This document shows positions 1 to 14,899 of a DNA stretch of 64,000 nt, in pieces. Origin of the DNA: Daphnia carinata (lineage: Eukaryota; Arthropoda; Branchiopoda; Diplostraca; Daphniidae). Positions within the stretch are counted from its first letter, which is position 1. Every line of letters starts with the position of its first letter. The notes below the pieces were generated by a model that had not been told where the DNA came from, did not search any database, and saw nothing but the letters and a program-made list of their open reading frames with translations. A program made the translations under genes and the position numbers. The stretch spans positions 1 through 64,000 of the forward strand of contig NC_081334.1 in NCBI RefSeq assembly GCF_022539665.2, given 5' to 3'.

Positions 1-3000
1 AAATACGTATATTTGTTGCTGTTTCAATGTAGATATTGAAACTCTCTGTATCATACTATATTCACATTGAATACACGTATATTTGATACTGTTTGAATGT
101 AGATCATGAAACTGATTCTATAACACTATATTCACATTGAATACACGTATATTTGATGCTGTTCCAATGTATATTTTGAAACTCTCTGTATCATACTATA
201 TTCACATTGAATACACGTATATTTGATGCTGTTTGAATGTAGATATTGAAACTCACTGTATCATACTATATTCACATTGAATACACGTATATTTGATGCT
301 GTTTGAATGTAGATCATGAAACTGATTCTATAACACTATATTCACATTGAATACATATTGTATATTTGATACACGTATGTTTGAATGTAGATATTGAAAC
401 TGTATCATACTATATTCACATTGAATACACGTATATTTGATACTGTTTGAATGTAGATCATGAAACTGATTCTATAACACTATATTCACATTGAATACAC
501 GTATATTTGATACTGTTTGAATGTAGATCATGAAACTGATTCTATAACACTATATTCACATTGAATACACGTATATTTGATGCTGTTTGAATGTAGATAT
601 TGAAACTCACTGTATCATACTATATTCACATTGAATACACGTATATTTGATACTGTTTGAATGTAGATCATCAAAACTGATTCTATAACACTATATTCAC
701 ATTGAATACACGTATATTTGATGCTGTTTGAATGTAGATATTGAAACTCACTGTATCATACTATATTCACATTGAATACACGTATATTTGATGCTGTTTG
801 AATGTAGATATTGAAACTCACTGATATCATAACTATATTCACATTGAATACACGTATATTTGATGCTGTTTGAATGTAGATATTGAAACTCACTGTATCA
901 TACTATATTCACATTGAATACACGTATATTTGATACTGTTTGAATGTAGATCATGAAACTGATTCTATAACACTATATTCACATTGAATACACGTATATT
1001 TGATGCTGTTTGAATGTAGATATTGAAACTCACTGTATCATACTATATTCACATTGAATACACGTATATTTGATACTGTTTGAATGTAGATCATGAAACT
1101 GATTCTATAACACTATATTCACATTGAATACACGTATATTTGATGCTGTTTGAATGTAGATATTGAAACTCACTGTATCATACTATATTCACATTGAATA
1201 CACGTATATTTGATACTGTTTGAATGTAGATCATTGAAACTGATTCTATAACACTATATTCACATTGAATACACGTATATTTGATGCTGTTTGAATGTAG
1301 ATATTGAAACTCACTGTATCATACTATATTCACATTGAATACACGTATATTTGATGCTGTTTGAATGTAGATATTGAAACTCACTGTATCATACTATATT
1401 CACATTGAATACACGTATATTTGATACTGTTTGAATGTAGATCATGAAACTGATTCTATAACACTATATTCACATTGAATACACGTATATTTGATGCTGT
1501 TTGAATGTAGATATTGAAACTCACTGTATCATACTATATTCACATTGAATACACGTATATTTGATACTGTTTGAATGTAGATCATGAAACTCAATCTATA
1601 ACACTATATATTCACATTGAATACACGTATATTTGATACTGTTTGAATGTAGATCATGAAACTGATTCTATAACACTATATTCACATTGAATACACGTAT
1701 ATTTGATGCTGTTTGAATGTAGATATTGAAACTCACTGTATCATACTATATTCACATTGAATACACGTATATTTGATACTGTTTGAATGTAGATCATGAA
1801 ACTGATTCTATAACACTATATTCACATTGAATACACGTATATTTGATGCTGTTTGAATGTAGATATTGAAACTCACTGTATCATACTATATTCACATTGA
1901 ATACACGTATATTTGATACTGTTTGAATGTAGATCATGAAACTGATTCTATAACACTATATTCACATTGAATACACGTATATTTGATGCTGTTTGAATGT
2001 AGATCATGAAACTGATTCTATAACACTATATTCACATTGAATACACGTATATTTGATGCTGTTTGAATGTAGATATTGAAACTCACTGTATCATACTATA
2101 TTCACATTGAATACACGTATATTTGATGCTGTTTGAATGTAGATATTGAAACTCACTGTATCATACTATATTCACATTGAATACACGTATATTTGATACT
2201 GTTTGAATGTAGATCATGAAACTGATTCTATAACACTATATTCACATTGAATACACGTATATTTGATACTGTTTGAATGTAGATCATGAAACTGATTATA
2301 TAACACTATATTCACATTGAATACACGTATATTTGATGCTGTTTGAATGTAGATATTGAAACTCACTGTATCATACTATATTCACATTGAATACACGTAT
2401 ATTTGATACTGTTTGAATGTAGATCATGAAACTGATTCTATAACACTATATTCACATTGAATACACGTATATTTGATACTGTTTGAATGTAGATCATGAA
2501 ACTGATTCTATAACACTATATTCACATTGAATACACGTATATTTGATGCTGTTTGAATGTAGATATTGAAACTCACTGTATCATACTATATTCACATTGA
2601 ATACACGTATATTTGATACTGTTTGAATGTAGATCATTAAACTGATTCTATAACACTATATTCACATTGAATACACGTATATTTGATGCTGTTTGAATGT
2701 AGATATTGAAACTCACTGTATCAAGCTATATTCACATTGAATACACGTATATTTGATACTGTTTGAATGTAGATCATGAAACTGATTCTATAACACTATA
2801 TTCACATTGAATACACGTATATTTGATGCTGTTTGAATGTAGATATTGAAACTCACTGTATCATACTATATTCACATTGAATACACGTATATTTGATACT
2901 GTTTGAATGTAGATCATGAAACTGATTCTATAACACTATATTCACATTGAATACACGTATATTTGATACTGTTTGAATGTAGATATGAAACTGATTCTAT

Positions 3001-6000
3001 AACACTATATTCACATTGAATACACGTATATTTGATGCTGTTTGAATGTAGATATTGAAACTGATTGTATCATACTATATTCACATTGAATACACGTATA
3101 TTTGATGCTGTTTGAATGTAGATATTGAAACTGACTGTATCATACTATATTCACATTGAATACACGTATATTTGATACTGTTTGAATGTAGATCATGAAA
3201 CTGATTCTATAACACTATATTCACATTGAATACACGTATATTTGATACTGTTTGAATGTAGATCATGAAACTGATTCTATAACACTATATTCACATTGAA
3301 TACACGTATATTTGATGCTGTTTGAATGTAGATATTGAAACTCACTGTATCATACTATATTCACATTGAATACACGTATATTTGATACTGTTTGAATGTA
3401 GATCATGAAACTGATTCTATAACACTATATTCACATTGAATACACGTATATTTGATGCTGTTTGAATGTAGATATTGAAACTCACTGTATCATACTATAT
3501 TCACATTGAATACACGTATATTTGATACTGTTTGAATGTAGATCATGAAACTGATTCTATAACACTATATTCACATTGAATACACGTATATTTGATGCTG
3601 TTTGAATGTAGATATTGAAACTCACTGTATCATACTATATTCACATTGAATACACGTATATTTGATACTGTTTGAATGTAGATATTGAAACTCATTGTTT
3701 CATACTATATTCACATTGAATACACGTATATTTGATGCTGTTTGAATGTAGATATTGAAACTCTCTGTATCATACTATATTCACATTGAATACACGTATA
3801 TTTGATGCTGTTTGAATGTAGATATTGAAACTCTATGTATCATACTATATTCACATTGAATACACGTATATTTGATGCTGTTTGAATGTAGATATTGAAA
3901 CTCACTGTATCATACTATATTCACATTGAATACACGTATATTTGATACTGTTTGAATGTAGATCATGAAACTGATTCTATAACACTATATTCACATTGAA
4001 TACACGTATATTTGATGCTGTTTGAATGTAGATATTGAAACTCACTGTATCATACTATATTCACATTGAATACACGTATATTTGATACTGTTTGAATGTA
4101 GATCATGAAACTGATTCTATAACACTATATTCACACTGAATACACGTATATTTGATGCTGTTTGAATGTAGATATTGAAACTCACTGTATCATACTATAT
4201 TCACATTGAATACACGTATATTTGATGCTGTTTGAATGTAGATATTGAAACTCACTGTATCATACTATATTCACATTGAATACACGTATATTTGATACTG
4301 TTTGAATGTAGATCATGCAACTTAGTCTATAACACTATATTCACATTGAATACACGTATATTTGATGCTGTTTGAATGTAGATATTGAAACTCACTGTAT
4401 CATACTATATTCACATTGAATACACGTATATTTGATACTGTTTGAATGTAGATCATGAAACTGATTCTATAACACTATATTCACATTGAATACACGTATA
4501 TTTGATGCTGTTTGAATGTAGATATTGAAACTCACTGTATCATACTATATTCACATTGAATACACGTATATTTGATACTGTTTGAATGTAGATCATGAAA
4601 CTGATTCTATAACACTATATTCACATTGAATACACGTATATTTGATGCTGTTTGAATGTAGATATTGAAACTCACTGTATCATACTATATTCACATTGAA
4701 TACACGTATATTTGATACTGTTTGAATGTAGATCATGAAACTGATTCTATAACACTATATTCACATTGAATACACGTATATTTGATGCTGTTTGAATGTA
4801 GATATTGAAACTCACTGTATCATACTATATTCACATTGAATACACGTATATTTGATACTGTTTGAATGTAGATCATTAAACTGATTGTATAACACTATAT
4901 TCACATTGAATACACGTATATTTGATGCTGTTTGAATGTAGATATTGAAACTCACTGTATCATACTATATTCACATTGAATACACGTATATTTGATACTG
5001 TTTGAATGTAGATCATGAAACTGATTCTATAACACTATATTCACATTGAATACACGTATATTTGATGCTGTTTGAATGTAGATATTGAAACTCACTGTAT
5101 CATACTATATTCACATTGAATACACGTATATTTGATGCTGTTTGAATGTAGATCATTGAAACTGATTCTATAACACTATATTCACATTGAATACACGTAT
5201 ATTTGATGCTGTTTGAATGTAGATATTGAAACTCACTGTATCATACTATATTCACATTGAATACACGTATATTTGATACTGTTTGAATGTAGATCATGAA
5301 ACTGATTCTATAACACTATATTCACATTGAATACACGTATATTTGATGCTGTTTGAATGTAGATATTGAAACTCTCTGTATCATACTATATTCACATTGA
5401 ATACACGTATATTTGATACTGTTTGAATGTAGATCATGAAACTGATTCTATAACACTATATTCACATTGAATACACGTATATTTGATACTGTTTGAATGT
5501 AGATCATGAAACTGATTCTATAACACTATATTCACATTGAATACACGTATATTTGATGCTGTTTTTGAATGTAGATATTGAAACTCACTGTATCATACTA
5601 TATTCACATTGAATACACGTATATTTGATACTGTTTGAATGTAGATCATGAAACTGATTCTATAACACTATATTCACATTGAATACACGTATATTTGATG
5701 CTGTTTGAATGTAGATATTGAAACTCACTGTATCATACTATATTCACATTGAATACACGTATATTTGATACTGTTTGAATGTAGATCATGAAACTGATTC
5801 TATAACACTATATTCACATTGAATACACGTATATTTGATACTGTTTGAATGTAGATCATGAAACTGATTCTATAACACTATATTCACATTGAATACACGT
5901 ATATTTGATACTGTTTGAATGTAGATCATGAAACTGATTCTATAACACTATATTCACATTGAATACACGTATATTTGATACTGTTTGAATGTAGATATTG

Positions 6001-9000
6001 AAACTCACTGTATCATACTATATTCACATTGAATACACGTATATTTGATGCTGTTTGAATGTAGATATTGAAACTCACTGTATCATACTATATTCACATT
6101 GAATACACGTATATTTGATACTGTTTGAATGTAGATCATGAAACTGATACTATAACACTATATTCATATTGAATACACGTATATTTGATACTGTTTGAAT
6201 GTAGATCATGAAACTGATTGTATAACACTATATTCACATTGAATACACGTATATTTGATGCTGTTTGAATGTAGATATTGAAACTCACTGTATCATACTA
6301 TATTCACATTGAATACACGTATATTTGATACTGTTTGAATGTAGATCATGAAACTGATTCTATAACACTATATTCACATTGAATACACGTATATTTGATG
6401 CTGTTTGAATGTAGATAAACTGAAACTATATTCACTTGAATACATATATTTGATACTGTTTGAATGTAGATCATGAAACTATATTCATATTCACATTGAA
6501 TACACGTATATTTGATGCTGTTTGAATGTAGATATTGAAACTCACTGTATCATACTATATTCACATTGAATACACGTATATTTGATACTGTTTGAATGTA
6601 GATCATGAAACTTATTCTATAACACTATATTCACATTGAATACACGTATATTTGATGCTGTTTCAATGTAGATATTGAAACTCTCTGTAGATCATGAAAC
6701 TGATTCTATAACACTATATTCACATTGAATACACGTATATTTGATACTGTTTGAATGTAGATCATGAAACTGATTCTATAACACTATATTCACATTGAAT
6801 ACACGTATATTTGATGCTGTTTGAATGTAGATATTGAAACTCACTGTATCATACTATATTCACATTGAATACACGTATATTTGATGCTGTTTGAATGTAG
6901 ATATTGAAACTCACTGTATCACACTATATTCACATTGAATACACGTATATTTGATACTGTTTGAATGTAGATCATGAAACTCATTGTATAACACTATATT
7001 CACATTGAATACACGTATATTTGATGCTGTTTGAATGTAGATATGAAACTGATTCTATAACACTATATTCACATTGAATACACGTATATTTGATACTGTT
7101 TGAATGTAGATATGAAACTGATTCTATAACACTATATTCACATTGAATACACGTATATTTGATGCTGTTTGAATGTAGATATTGAAACTCACTGTATCAT
7201 ACTATATTCACATTGAATACACGTATATTTGATACTGTTTGAATGTAGATCATGAAACTGATTCTATAACACTATATTCACATTGAATACACGTATATTT
7301 GATGCTGTTTGAATGTAGATATTGAAACTCACTGTATCATACTATATTCACATTGAATACACGTATATTTGATGCTGTTTGAATGTAGATATTGAAACTC
7401 ATTGTATCATACTATATTCACATTGAATACACGTATATTTGATACTGTTTGAATGTAGATATTGAAACTGATTCTATAACACTATATTCACATTGAATAC
7501 ACGTATATTTGATGCTGTTTGAATGTAGATATTGAAACTCACTGTATCATACTATATTCACATTGAATACACGTATATTTGATACTGTTTGAATGTAGAT
7601 CATGAAACTGATTCTATAACACTATATTCACATTGAATACACGTATATTTGATGCTGTTTGAATGTAGATATTGAAACTCACTGTATCATACTATATTCA
7701 CATTGAATACACGTATATTTGATACTGTTTGAATGTAGATCATGAAACTGATTCTATAACACTATATTCACATTGAATACACGTATATTTGATGCTGTTT
7801 GAATGTAGATATTGAAACTCATTGTATCATACTATATTCACATTGAATACACGTATATTTGATGCTGTTTGAATGTAGATATTGAAACTCACTGTATCAT
7901 ACTATATTCACATTGAATACACGTATATTTGATACTGTTTGAATGTAGATCATGAAACTGATTCTATAACACTATATTCACATTGAATACACGTATATTT
8001 GATGCTGTTTGAATGTAGATCATGAAACTGATTCTATAACACTATATTCACATTGAATACACGTATATTTGATGCTGTTTGAATGTAGATCATGAAACTG
8101 ATTCTATCACACTATATTCACATTGAATACACGTATATTTGATGCTGTTTGAATGTAGATCATGAAACTGATTCTATAACACTATATTCACATTGAATAC
8201 ACGTATATTTGATGCTGTTTGAATGTAGATATTGAAACTCACTGTATCATACTATATTCACATTGAATACACGTATATTTGATGCTGTTTGAATGTAGAT
8301 ATTGAAACTCACTGTATCATACTATATTCACATTGAATACACGTATATTTGATACTGTTTGAATGTAGATCATGAAACTGATTCTATATCATACTATATT
8401 CACATTGAATACACGTATATTTGATGCTGTTTGAATGTAGATATTGAAACTCACAGTAACATACTATATTCACATTGAATACACGAATCGTTGATGATGT
8501 TTGAATGGAGATATTGAAACTCACTGTATCATACTATATTCACATTGAATACACGTATATTTGATGCTGTTTGAATGTAGATATTGAAACTCACTGTATC
8601 ATACTATATTCACATTGAATACACGTATAATTTATGCTGTTTGAATGTAGATCATTGAAACTGATTCTATAACACTATATTCACATTGAATACACGTATA
8701 TTTGATGCTGTTTGAATGTAGATATTGAAACTCATTGTATCATACTATATTCACATTGAATACACGTATATTTGATACTGTTTGAATGTAGATATGAAAC
8801 TGATTCTATAACACTATATTCACATTGAATACACGTATATTTGATGCTGTTTGAATGTAGATATTGAAACTCACTGTATCATACTATATTCACATTGAAT
8901 ACACGTATATTTGATGCTGTTTGAATGTAGATCATGAAACTGATTCTATAACACTATATTCACATTGAATACACGTATATTTGATGCTGTTTGAATGTAG

Positions 9001-12000
9001 ATATTGAAACTCACTGTATCATACTATATTCACATTGAATACACGTATATTTGATACTGTTTGAATGTAGATCATGAAACTGATTCTATAACACTATATT
9101 CACATTGAATACACGTATATTTGATGCTGTTTGAATGTAGATATTGAAACTCATTGTATCATACTATATTCACATTGAATACACGTATATTTGATACTGT
9201 TTGAATGTAGATCATGAAACTGATTCTATAACACTATATTCACATTGAATACACGTATATTTGATACTGTTTGAATGTAGATCATGAAACTGATTCTATA
9301 ACACTATATTCACATTGAATACACGTATATTTGATGCTGTTTGAATGTAGATATTGAAACTCACTGTATCATACTATATTCACATTGAATACACGTATAT
9401 TTGATGCTGTTTGAATGTAGATATTGAAACTCACTGTATCATACTATATTCACATTGAATACACGTATATTTGATACTGTTTGAATGTAGATCATGAAAC
9501 TGATTCTATAACACTATATTCACATTGAATACACGTATATTTGATGCTGTTTGAATGTAGATATTGAAACTCTCTGTATCATACTATATTCACATTGAAT
9601 ACACGTATATTTGATACTGTTTGAATGTAGATCATGAAACTGATTCTATAACACTATATTCACATTGAATACACGTGTATTTTATGCTGTTTGAATGTAG
9701 ATATTGAAACTCACTGTATCATACTATATTCACATTGAATACACGTATATTTGATACTGTTTGAATGTAGATCATGAAACTGATTCTATAACACTATATT
9801 CACATTGAATACACGTATATTTGATGCTGTTTGAATGTAGATATTGAAACTCACTGTATCATACTATATTCACATTGAATACACGTATATTTGATGCTGT
9901 TTGAATGTAGATATTGAAACTCACTGTATCATACTATATTCACATAAATACACGGATATGTGATGCTGAATGAAAGTAAATAATGAAACACACTTTATAA
10001 TACTATATTCACATTGAATACACGTATATTTGATACTGTTTGAATGTAGATCATGAAACTGATTCTATAACACTATATTCACATTGAATACACGTATATT
10101 TGATGCTGTTTGAATGTAGATATTGAAACTCATTGTATCATACTATATTCACATTGAATACACGTATATTTGATGCTGTTTGAATGTAGATATTGAAACT
10201 CACTGTATCATACTATATTCACATTGAATACACGTATATTTGATACTGTTTGAATGTAGATCATGAAACTGATATTATAACACTATATTCACATTGAATA
10301 CACGTATATTTGATACTGTTTGAATGTAGATCATGAAACTGATTCTATAACACTATATTCACATTGAATACACGTATATTTGATGCTGTTTGAATGTAGA
10401 TATTGAAACTCACCGTGTCATACTATATTCACATTGAATACACGTATATTTGATGCTGTTTGAATGTAGATATTGAAACTCATTGTATCATACTATATTC
10501 ACATTGAATACACGTATATTTGATACTGTTTGAATGTAGATCATGAAACTGATTCTATAACACTATATTCACATTGAATACACGTATATTTGATGCTGTT
10601 TGAATGTAGATATTGAAACTCACTGTATCATACTATATTCACATTGAATACACGTATATTTGATACTGTTTGAATGTAGATCATGAAACTGATTCTATAA
10701 CACTATATTCACATTGAATACACGTATATTTGATGCTGTTTGAATGTAGATATTGAAACTCACTGTATCATACTATATTCACATTGAATACACGTATATT
10801 TGATACTGTTTGAATGTAGATCATGAAACTGATTCTATAACACTATATTCACATTGAATACACGTATATTTGATACTGTTTGAATGTAGATCATGAAACT
10901 GATTCTATAACACTATATTCACATTGAATACACGTATATTTGATGCTGTTTGAATGTAGATATTGAAACTCACTCTATAACACTATATTCACATTGAATA
11001 CACGTATATTTGATACTGTTTGAATGTAGATCATGAAACTGATTCTATAACACTATATTCACATTGAATACACGTATATTTGATGCTGTTTGAATGTAGA
11101 TATTGAAACTCACTGTATCATACTATATTCACATTGAATACACGTATATTTGATACTGTTTGAATGTAGATCATGAAACTGATTCTATAACACTATATTC
11201 ACATTGAATACACGTATATTTGATGCTGTTTGAATGTAGATATTGAAACTCACTGTATCATACTATATTCACATTGAATACACGTATATTTGATGCTGTT
11301 TGAATGTAGATATTGAAACTCACTGTATCATACTATATTCACATTGAATACACGTATATTTGATACTGTTTGAATGTAGATCATGAAACTGATTCTATAA
11401 CACTATATTCACATTGAATACACGTATATTTGATGCTGTTTGAATGTAGATCATTAAACTGATTGTATAACACTATATTCACATTGAATACACGTATATT
11501 TGATGCTGTTTGAATGTAGATATTGAAACTCACTGTATCATACTATATTCACATTGAATACACGTATATTTGATACTGTTTGAATGTAGATCATGAAACT
11601 GATTCTATAACACTATATTCACATTGAATACACGTATATTTGATGCTGTTTGAATGTAGATATTGAAACTCTCTGTATCATACTATATTCACATTGAATA
11701 CACGTATATTTGATACTGTTTGAATGTGGATCATGAAACTGATTCTATAACACTATATTCACATTGAATACACGTATATTTGATACTGTTTGAATGTAGA
11801 TATTGAAACTCATGAAACTGATATCTATAACACTATATTCACATTGAATACACGTATATTTGATGCTGTTTGAATGTAGATATTGAAACTCACTGTATCA
11901 TACTATATTCACATTGAATACACGTATATTTGATGCTGTTTGAATGTAGATATTGAAACTCACTGTATCAAAATGTATTCACATTGAATACACGTATATT

Positions 12001-14254
12001 TGATACTGTTTGAATGTAGATCATGAAACTGATTCTATAACACTATATTCACATTGAATACACGTATATTTGATACTGTTTGAATGTAGATATTGAAACT
12101 CACTGTATCATACTATATTCACATTGAATATACGTATATGTGATACTGTTTGAATGTAGATCATGAAACTGATTCTATAACACTATATTCACATTGAATA
12201 CACGTATATTTGATGCTGTTTGAATGTAGATATTGAAACTCACTGTATCATACTATATTCACATTGAATACACGTATATTTGATACTGTTTGAATGTAGA
12301 TCATGAAACTGATTCTATAACACTATATTCACATTGAATACACGTATATTTGATGCTGTTTGAATGTAGATATTGAAACTCACTGTATCATACTATATTC
12401 ACATTGAATACACGTATATTTGATGCTGTTTGAATGTAGATATTGAAACTCACTGTATCATACTATATTCACATTGAATACACGTATATTTGATACTGTT
12501 TGAATGTAGATCATGAAACTGATTCTATAACACTATATTCACATTGAATACACGTATATTTGATACTGTTTGAATGTAGATCATGAAACTGATTCTATAA
12601 CACTATATTCACATTGAATACACGTATATTTGATACTGTTTGAATGTAGATCATGAAACTGATTCTATAACACTATATTCACATTGAATACACGTATATT
12701 TGATGCTGTTTGAATGTAGATATTGAAACTCACTGTATCATACTATATTCACATTGAATACACGTATATTTGATACTGTTTGAATGTAGATCATGAAACT
12801 GATTCTATAACACTATATTCACATTGAATACACGTATATTTGATACTGTTTGAATGTAGATCATGAAACTGATTCTATAACACTATATTCACATTGAATA
12901 CACGTATATTTGATGCTGTTTGAATGTAGATATTGAAACTCACTGTATCATACTATATTCACATTGAATACACGTATATTTGATACTGTTTGAATGTAGA
13001 TCATGAAACTGATTCTATAACACTATATTCACATTGAATACACGTATATTTGATGCTGTTTGAATGTAGATATTGAAACTCATTGTATCATACTATATTC
13101 ACATTGAATACACGTATAGTTGATACTGTTTGAATGTAAATCATGAAACTGATACTATAACACTATATTCACATTGAATACACGTATAATTGATACTGTT
13201 TGAATGTAGATCATGAAACTGATTCTATAACACTATATTCACATTGAATACACGTATATTTGATGCTGTTTGAATGTAGATATTGAAACTCACTGTATCA
13301 TACTATATTCACATTGAATACACGTATATTTGATACTGTTTGAATGTAGATCATGAAACTGATTCTATTACACTATATTCACATTGAATACACGTATATT
13401 TGATGCTGTTTGAATGTAGATCATGAAACTGATACTATAACACTATATTCACATTGAATACACGTATATTTGATACTGTTTGAATGTAGATCATGAAACT
13501 GATTCTATAACACTATATTCACATTGAATACACGTATATTTGATGCTGTTTGAATGTAGATATTGAAACTCACTGTATCATACTATATTCACATTGAATA
13601 CACGTATATTTGATACTGTTTGAATGTAGATCATGAAACTGATTCTATAACACTATATTCACATTGAATACACGTATATTTGATGCTGTTTGAATGTAGA
13701 TATTGAAACTCACTGTATCATACTATATTCACATTGAATACACGTATATTTGATACTGTTTGAATGTAGATCATGAAACTGATACTATAACACTATATTC
13801 ACATTGAATACACGTATAATTGATACTGTTTGAATGTAGATCATGAAACTGATTCTATAACACTATATTCACATTGAATACACGTATATTTGATGCTGTT
13901 TGAATGTAGATATTGAAACTCACTGTATCATACTATATTCACATTGAATACACGTATATTTGATACTGTTTGAATGTAGATCATGAAACTGATTCTATAA
14001 CACTATATTCACATTGAATACACGTATATTTGATACTGTTTGAATGTAGATCATGAAACTGATTCTATAACACTATATTCACATTGAATACACGTATAAT
14101 TGATACTGTTTGAATGTAGATCATGAAACTGATTCTATAACACTATATTCACATTTAATACACGTATATTTGATACTGTTTGAATGTAGATCGTGAAACT
14201 GATTCTATAACACTATATTGACATTGAATACACGTATATTTGATACTGTTTGAA
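1..14254 (+). repeat. 70-bp satellite array 1 (A/B monomers)
   Basis: About 203 tandem monomers of 70 bp, open at the left window edge. Two monomer types are clear. Type A (example 1821-1890) has GATGCT, AGATATTGAA and CTCACTGTATCATAC. Type B (example 1891-1960) has GATACT, AGATCATGAA and CTGATTCTATAACAC. They differ at 8 of 70 positions and often alternate as a 140-bp AB dimer, with runs of AAB and ABB. Most monomers are nearly identical within type. A few are odd: truncated or garbled units near 350-400 and 6405-6490, and strongly mutated units near 8451-8510 and 9945-10003. There is no coding potential. The array ends inside a B-like monomer where Helitron H1 begins. A centromeric or other heterochromatic location is inference only. 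Confidence 0.97.
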
Positions 14255-14263
14255 TCTACTATC

Positions 14264-14273
14264 TTTATAAAAG
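14264..14273 (+). promoter_or_regulatory. TATA-like box at the Helitron 5' end
   Basis: TTTATAAAAG starts at base 10 of the element and recurs at the same offset in all five copies (19756, 25090, 37655, 52563). It is followed by a TGTGTATCTGTCTGTGTG-type stretch typical of many animal Helitron 5' ends. It could serve as a core promoter, but position and sequence are the only evidence. It may equally be kept as part of the transposition end. Confidence 0.4.
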
Positions 14274-14338
14274 CCAAAGGTCTATTTGTGGGAGGAGTTT
14301 GTTTGTGTATCTGTCTGTGTGTTTGTCCGAAAAACCTA

Positions 14339-14356
14339 ACGGCGTGCGCACGCCGT
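14339..14356. repeat. 18-bp perfect GC palindrome, H1
   Basis: ACGGCGTGCGCACGCCGT is its own reverse complement and starts 85 bp into the element. It is conserved in position in every copy and much more GC-rich than its surroundings. It may be a protein-binding site or cruciform used by the transposition machinery; that role is inference. Confidence 0.85.
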
Positions 14357-14388
14357 CATTGGTTCGCGATCAGTCACGTGTCGTTTTT

Positions 14389-14566
14389 CTACCTGCTAAA
14401 AGGTTCGACTACCTGAAAAAAGGTTTAAACTGCCTTTGGTGGTGTTGACATCACGTGCTTTTTTCTACCTGGAAAAAGGTTCGACTACCTGAAAAAGGGT
14501 TCGACTACCTGAGAAAAGGTTCGACTACCTGGGAAAAGGTTCGACCTGCCGCGGGGTAAGCTTAAC
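14389..14566 (+). repeat. 5' TTCGACTACCTG minisatellite, H1
   Basis: Short tandem units of about 18-20 bp built on AAAAGGTTCGACTACCTG, interrupted by one CATCACGTG-containing spacer. The block ends in a GGTTCGACCTGCC variant. This copy is the shortest of the five because about 190 bp present in H4 is missing. Confidence 0.85.
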
Positions 14567-14899
14567 CTTTTATTTCGTTTCCACTTTTCCCTTTAATTAG
14601 TCATTCCCAACCTTCGCATTCCGCATTTTAGCAATTCGTTTCCACTATCATTGACACATTGGCGTCAGACAACACAAAACTTTCTGCTGTGATATCTTAA
14701 TTGGGGTAAGCGATTTAATAGAACACATTTATAAAAATCTGCATATCTGATTTGCAACCTAATTTTTACTTTACGATGAACAGGTTTTAATTTATTGGAC
14801 AGTAGTAGTGTGGTTTAGTGTGAGCTGGTTAATCTCAGCTCGCTCAAAAATAAAGCCATTTGATGTATTGCAGTGAAGAAATGTATTCCTTTCCTGCAC

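Noticed and set aside
1-14254. Regular short repeats that might be a CRISPR array
   Set aside because: The 70-bp units are contiguous, with no unique spacers, no leader and no cas genes. They are satellite monomers.
14389-14566. GGTTCGA motifs resembling a tRNA or Pol III B box
   Set aside because: The motif continues as CTACC rather than the B-box ending, there is no A box or cloverleaf, and it is simply the minisatellite unit.
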